Assembly (NCBI GenBank): GCA_013154385.1 | Contig: JAADCO010000114.1 | Coordinates: 1-8,962, forward strand | DNA: 8,962 nt | Source: Thermodesulfobacteriota bacterium | Lineage (GTDB): Bacteria > Desulfobacterota > Thermodesulfobacteria > Thermodesulfobacteriales > Thermodesulfatatoraceae | Direction: 5' to 3' | Shown: in pieces, positions 5,911-8,962 of the stretch | Layout: each line of letters starts with the position of its first letter | Numbering within the stretch: the stretch's first letter is position 1 | Made by a program: the position numbers and the translations under genes | The notes under the pieces: model-generated | What the model was told of the DNA's origin: nothing | Seen by the model: the letters and a program-made list of their open reading frames with translations, nothing else | Database searches by the model: none

Positions 5911-6401
5911 TGGCCATCCACATCCTCATTGACGGCTACAACCTCCTGCATCAGATGCCGGAGACCGCCTTCCTCATGAAGGAGGACCCGGAAGAGGCCC
6001 GCAAGGCCCTGCTCGACCGCCTGCGCACCTATCAGAAGCTTCGCCGCCATCGCATCACCGTGGTCTTCGACGCCTGGGGGCAGGACGAACCCCGCCGCAA
6101 GGTCAACATGAAGGGCATCCAGGTGGTCTTCACCGCCCCGGGCGAAACCGCCGACGACTATCTCAAGCGGATGGCGGTCAAGGAAAAGGAGCGCGCCGTG
6201 GTGGTCTCCTCCGACCGCGAGATCAGGAGCTACGTCGAGACCTACGGGGCCGTCTCCATCACCTCGAGGGACTTCCTGGAGCGCCTGGAGGCCGCCCTCT
6301 ACGAGGAGCTCAAGGGAGAACCCCTGGCTCCGCCGCCGCCACCTTCGAAGAAGCTCCCCAAGAAGGCCCGCCGTCGGCTGGCCAAACTGGCCAAGCTCTA
6401 G
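5910..6401 (+). CDS. NYN-domain RNase, YacP/Rae1-like
   Basis: A 163-residue protein with a PIN-like NYN nuclease fold. Acidic residues in the expected places are Asp8 in ILIDGYNLLH (5-14), Asp54 in VVFDAWG, Asp82/Asp83 in GETADDYLKRMA (78-89) and Asp102 in VVSSDREIRSY; these would bind a metal ion. The best-studied relative, Rae1 (YacP) of Bacillus subtilis, is a ribosome-associated endoribonuclease that cuts mRNA inside the ribosomal A site; the same role here is inference. After a PPPPP stretch the last 20 residues are strongly basic (KKLPKKARRRLAKLAKL), a likely RNA- or ribosome-contacting tail. The ATG overlaps the parB stop by one base, so it is the last gene of the parAB operon. Its TAG lies in a CTAG shared with the convergent purF stop. 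Confidence 0.85.
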   Translation: MAIHILIDGYNLLHQMPETAFLMKEDPEEARKALLDRLRTYQKLRRHRITVVFDAWGQDEPRRKVNMKGIQVVFTAPGETADDYLKRMAVKEKERAVVVSSDREIRSYVETYGAVSITSRDFLERLEAALYEELKGEPLAPPPPPSKKLPKKARRRLAKLAKL

Positions 6402-7768
6402 TTCTCGAAGATGTCCTTGGAAAGAGAGGCCTGGATGGGCACGGGATAGTGGCCCGTGAAGCAGGCCAGGCAGAAGCGCTTGCCGTCTCCGCCTCCCGCG
6501 CGCAGCAACCCCTCGAGGGAGAGATAGTGGAGAAGATCGAGCTCGAGATACCGCCTGATCTCCTCTACCGAGTGCTTGGCCGCGATCAATTCGCCCCGCG
6601 TGGGAAAGTCTATCCCGTAGAAACACGGGTATTTGATGGGCGGGCAACTGATGAGCATGCTGATCTCGTGGGCCCCGGCCTCCTTGATGGCCCGCACCCT
6701 CGTGCGACTGGTCGTTCCGCGCACGAGGGAATCGTCCACCACCGCCACCTTCCGGCCGCGCAGGATCTCCTTCACCGGGTTGAGCTTCACGCGCACGGAG
6801 AAGTCGCGCATGCTCTGGGAAGGCTGGATGAAGGTGCGGCCCACGTAGTGGTTGCGGATGATGCCCATCTCAAAGGGTAGCCCCGCCGCCTGGGCGTAGC
6901 CTATGGCCGCGTAGTTTCCCGAATCCGGAAACGGCATGACGAAATCCGCCTCCAGGCGGCATTCGTTGGCCAGCTCTATGCCCAGACGCTTCCGGAAGGC
7001 GTAGACGTTTTCCCCGTAGATGTAGCTGTCCGGACGGGCGAAGTAGATGAACTCGAAGATGCAGTGGGCCAGGCGATCCGCCTTGGCCCCCTCGTAGGAG
7101 GTGAGGCCGTTTTCGTCTATCACCAGGATCTCGCCCGGACGCACGTCGCGCAGATACTGCGCCTGCACCAGGTCGAAGGCGCAGGTCTCCGAGGCCACGA
7201 TGTAGCCCCCGTTGAGCATCCCCAGGGCCAGGGGCCGGAAGCCGTAAGGGTCACGGAAGGCGATGAGCTTGTCCTGGGCGAGGAGGACGATGGAGTAAGC
7301 CCCCTCGATGAGGTCCATGGTCTCGCGGATGGCCTCCACCAGCCCCTTGCGCAGGGCCTTGGCCAGCAGATGCACGATGACCTCGCTGTCCATGGTGGTC
7401 TGAAACAGCGACCCCTGGCGCTCGAGCTCCAGGCGCAGGAGATGGGCGTTCACCAGGTTGCCGTTGTGCGCGAGGGCAAAGGTGTTCTTGCCGTGGGTGA
7501 CGAAGAAGGGCTGGGCGTTCTTGATGGTGGTGGAACCCGTGGTGGAATAGCGCACGTGCCCCACGGCGATGTGGCCCGGAAGCTGGTTGAGCGTGTGCTC
7601 GTCGAAGACGTCCGCCACCAGCCCCAGGGCCCGGTGCTCGGCCACGTTCTTGCCGTCGGAAGTGACGATGCCCGCGCTCTCCTGCCCCCGATGCTGAAGG
7701 GCGTAGAGACCAAAGTAAGCAATCTTTGCCGCCTCTTTGTGTCCGAAAACTCCGATGATTCCGCACAT
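6398..7768 (-). CDS. purF: Amidophosphoribosyltransferase PurF, iron-sulfur type
   Basis: Catalyses the first committed step of purine synthesis: PRPP plus glutamine to 5-phosphoribosylamine. The 456 residues contain an N-terminal glutaminase of the Ntn type with Cys2 as nucleophile (MCGIIGV, exposed by Met removal), LQHRGQES (24-31), the glutamine site HVRYSTTG (71-78) and HNGNLVN (101-107), then a phosphoribosyltransferase domain with PRPP loop VVDDSLVRGTTS (343-354). Cys236, Cys382 and the pair Cys433/Cys436 (CLAC) fall where the B. subtilis-type enzyme holds a [4Fe-4S] cluster, so an Fe-S, probably oxygen-sensitive enzyme is expected. No propeptide is possible: the codon two before the ATG is the tldD TAA in the same frame. 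It follows tldD by 3 bp, with GGAG six bases upstream. Confidence 0.97.
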   Translation of the reverse strand: MCGIIGVFGHKEAAKIAYFGLYALQHRGQESAGIVTSDGKNVAEHRALGLVADVFDEHTLNQLPGHIAVGHVRYSTTGSTTIKNAQPFFVTHGKNTFALAHNGNLVNAHLLRLELERQGSLFQTTMDSEVIVHLLAKALRKGLVEAIRETMDLIEGAYSIVLLAQDKLIAFRDPYGFRPLALGMLNGGYIVASETCAFDLVQAQYLRDVRPGEILVIDENGLTSYEGAKADRLAHCIFEFIYFARPDSYIYGENVYAFRKRLGIELANECRLEADFVMPFPDSGNYAAIGYAQAAGLPFEMGIIRNHYVGRTFIQPSQSMRDFSVRVKLNPVKEILRGRKVAVVDDSLVRGTTSRTRVRAIKEAGAHEISMLISCPPIKYPCFYGIDFPTRGELIAAKHSVEEIRRYLELDLLHYLSLEGLLRAGGGDGKRFCLACFTGHYPVPIQASLSKDIFEN

Positions 7769-7771
7769 GGC

Positions 7772-8962
7772 TTACTCCACCGCTCCACCTACCACGATTT
7801 CCGGGATCCGCAAAGTGGGCTGGGCATCCGAGACCGGGACCCCTTGGCCGTCCTTGCCGCAGGTCCCGATGGCAAAACCCAGGTCGTCTCCCACCATGTC
7901 GATGATGCGCAGCACCTGGGGGCCGTTTCCCGAAATGGTGGCCCCGCGCACCGGCTCTCCCACCATGCCCTTTTCGATGAGATAGCCCTCCGCCACCTCG
8001 AAGACGAAGTTCCCGGAGATGGTGTCCACCTGACCGCCGCCCATCTTCTTGACGAGTAGCCCCCGGTCCACGCTCCGGATGATGGCCTCCGGCGGGGTCT
8101 CGCCCGGAGCGATGTAGGTGTTGCTCATGCGCGGGATGGGACGGAACCGATAGGATTCCCTCCGGCCGTGGCCGTTTGACTTCTTCCCCACCTTCATGGC
8201 CGAGAGGCGGTCGTAGAGGAAGGTCTTGAGCACGCCGTTTTCAATGAGCACCGTCTTCTCCGGAAAGACCCCTTCGTCGTCGAACTGATAGAACCCGCGC
8301 TGATAGACGAGCGTGGGATCGTCAACCACGGTGATGAGGGAGGAGGCCACCTGCTCGCCGATGCGCCCGGAGTAAACCGAGAACCCCTCCTCCGCCAGAT
8401 CGGCCTCGAGCCCGTGCCCCACGGCCTCGTGGATCATGGTGCCTCCGGCCTCGGAGGAGAGCACCACCGGCATGGTGCCGCCCGGGGCCTTGCGCGCGGT
8501 GAGCATGAGGAGCGCGCGCCGCGCGGCCTTGAGCGCAATCTCCTCCGGCGGGGTCTTGTCGAAGATCTCGAGCCCCACGGCCCCGCCCAGGGGCTCGTAG
8601 CCCGTCTGGATGACCTCTCCCTTCCGGGCCACCACCTGCACCGCCAGGAGCGTGTAGGTGCGCTCTCCCTCCACCCACTCCCCGTCGGAATTGACGATGG
8701 TCAAGCGCTTGTGCACGTCCTGATAGACCACCTGGACCTGGACCACCTCCGGGGAAACCCCGCGCGCCGTGTCGTTGGCCCGCCTCACGAGGTCCATCTT
8801 GGCGGCAAGCCCTTCCTCAAAGGGCGGGCGCCTGATCTCCACCGGCGGGACCTTCTTCACGTCGGAGATGGTGACCTCCCGCTCCTCCTCACCGGCCAGA
8901 CGCGCCAGCTCCCGGGCCAGGGCCTCCAGGTTCTCCCGCTCCCTATCGTTGGTGTAGGCGTA
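7772..8962 (-). CDS. tldD: Metalloprotease TldD, 5' end outside the window
   Basis: TldD, normally paired with TldE/PmbA, forms a zinc protease that degrades unfolded peptides and matures modified peptides such as microcin B17; cytosolic. The visible 396 residues run to the stop at 7772-7774. Zinc motif HEAVGH (HExxxH, bases 8414-8431) is intact, and the C-terminal GTCGKDGQGVP holds the conserved cysteine (7859-7861) that acts as a further zinc ligand in the family. A GTG at 8858-8860 could look like a start, but the frame continues upstream without a stop to the window edge and encodes YAYTND, a conserved part of the N-terminal domain, so the real start is outside. Compared with a usual length of about 460-480, roughly 80-90 residues are missing. 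No TldE partner is in the window. It leads into purF, 3 bp apart in the same frame. Confidence 0.95.
   Translation of the reverse strand, partial: YAYTNDRERENLEALARELARLAGEEEREVTISDVKKVPPVEIRRPPFEEGLAAKMDLVRRANDTARGVSPEVVQVQVVYQDVHKRLTIVNSDGEWVEGERTYTLLAVQVVARKGEVIQTGYEPLGGAVGLEIFDKTPPEEIALKAARRALLMLTARKAPGGTMPVVLSSEAGGTMIHEAVGHGLEADLAEEGFSVYSGRIGEQVASSLITVVDDPTLVYQRGFYQFDDEGVFPEKTVLIENGVLKTFLYDRLSAMKVGKKSNGHGRRESYRFRPIPRMSNTYIAPGETPPEAIIRSVDRGLLVKKMGGGQVDTISGNFVFEVAEGYLIEKGMVGEPVRGATISGNGPQVLRIIDMVGDDLGFAIGTCGKDGQGVPVSDAQPTLRIPEIVVGGAVE
7775..7778 (-). promoter_or_regulatory. Ribosome binding site for purF inside the tldD end
   Basis: On the minus strand GGAG lies in the last codons of tldD, six bases before the purF ATG (7766-7768), with the tldD TAA in the gap. 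This supports the ATG giving an immediate Met-Cys N-terminus and coupling of purF translation to tldD. Confidence 0.6.

Noticed and set aside
6440..6458. Inverted repeat CACGGG-7-CCCGTG just past the nuclease gene, considered as a terminator
   Set aside because: No T-tract follows on either strand and it lies inside purF coding sequence, so there is no support for an intrinsic terminator.
8858..8860. GTG as the start of tldD
   Set aside because: The frame continues upstream to the window edge with conserved TldD sequence (YAYTND), so the gene is simply cut by the window.
1..8962. Mobile element, CRISPR array, defence system or biosynthetic cluster
   Set aside because: No direct repeat array, transposase, integrase or accessory gene was found. 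Every coding region is accounted for by recognised, mostly housekeeping families.

Overview
This is a GC-rich, extremely compact bacterial chromosome segment. It holds one tRNA gene, seven complete protein genes and one gene cut by the right edge, with almost no intergenic DNA. A Gram-negative (diderm) host is indicated by an RlpA lipoprotein. A thermophilic, anaerobic or sulfur-metabolising lineage such as Thermodesulfobacteriota/Desulfobacterota is suggested, not proven. The hints are Glu/Lys/Arg-rich proteins, frequent AGG/AGA arginine codons, a corrinoid-activator-type ASKHA protein, an iron-sulfur-type PurF and the tight packing. The ParA/ParB genes with a near-perfect parS site mark this as chromosomal and probably close to the replication origin.

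Layout from left to right. Bases 1-88 (minus) are tRNA-Leu(CAA), divergent from a tRNA-dihydrouridine synthase gene (134-1141, plus) across a 45-bp gap. That gene converges tail to tail with a DUF4445/RACE-like ASKHA ATPase gene (1138-2679, minus). The latter lacks the ferredoxin domain usual in its family and has a strong promoter lying directly against its start codon. Upstream of it on the same strand is rlpA (2723-3496, minus), a septal peptidoglycan hydrolase with a lipobox, a double-psi barrel and a SPOR domain.

rlpA diverges from a plus-strand cluster, and the two start codons share a single CATG. The cluster is a 5-formyl-THF cyclo-ligase-like gene (3495-4235), parA (4232-5038), parB (5062-5910) and a YacP/Rae1-like NYN-domain nuclease gene (5910-6401). 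The genes overlap or nearly touch, so they probably form one operon. The parS centromere site (4224-4239) overlies the cyclo-ligase stop codon and the parA start codon. The nuclease gene converges with purF (6398-7768, minus), both stops lying in one CTAG. purF sits 3 bp behind tldD (7772-8962, minus, 5' end outside the window).

The genes are mostly housekeeping: tRNA modification, chromosome segregation, cell separation, one-carbon and purine metabolism, and peptide maturation or proteolysis. I see no mobile element, CRISPR array, phage gene or toxin-antitoxin pair, and no convincing new multi-gene system. What stands out is how start codons, stop codons, a promoter and a centromere site are superimposed on one another, plus a few departures from family norms: the ferredoxin-less RACE protein, Fe-S-type PurF without a propeptide, the divergent cyclo-ligase motif and the D-loop of the tRNA. 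No stretch longer than 300 bases lacks a gene.
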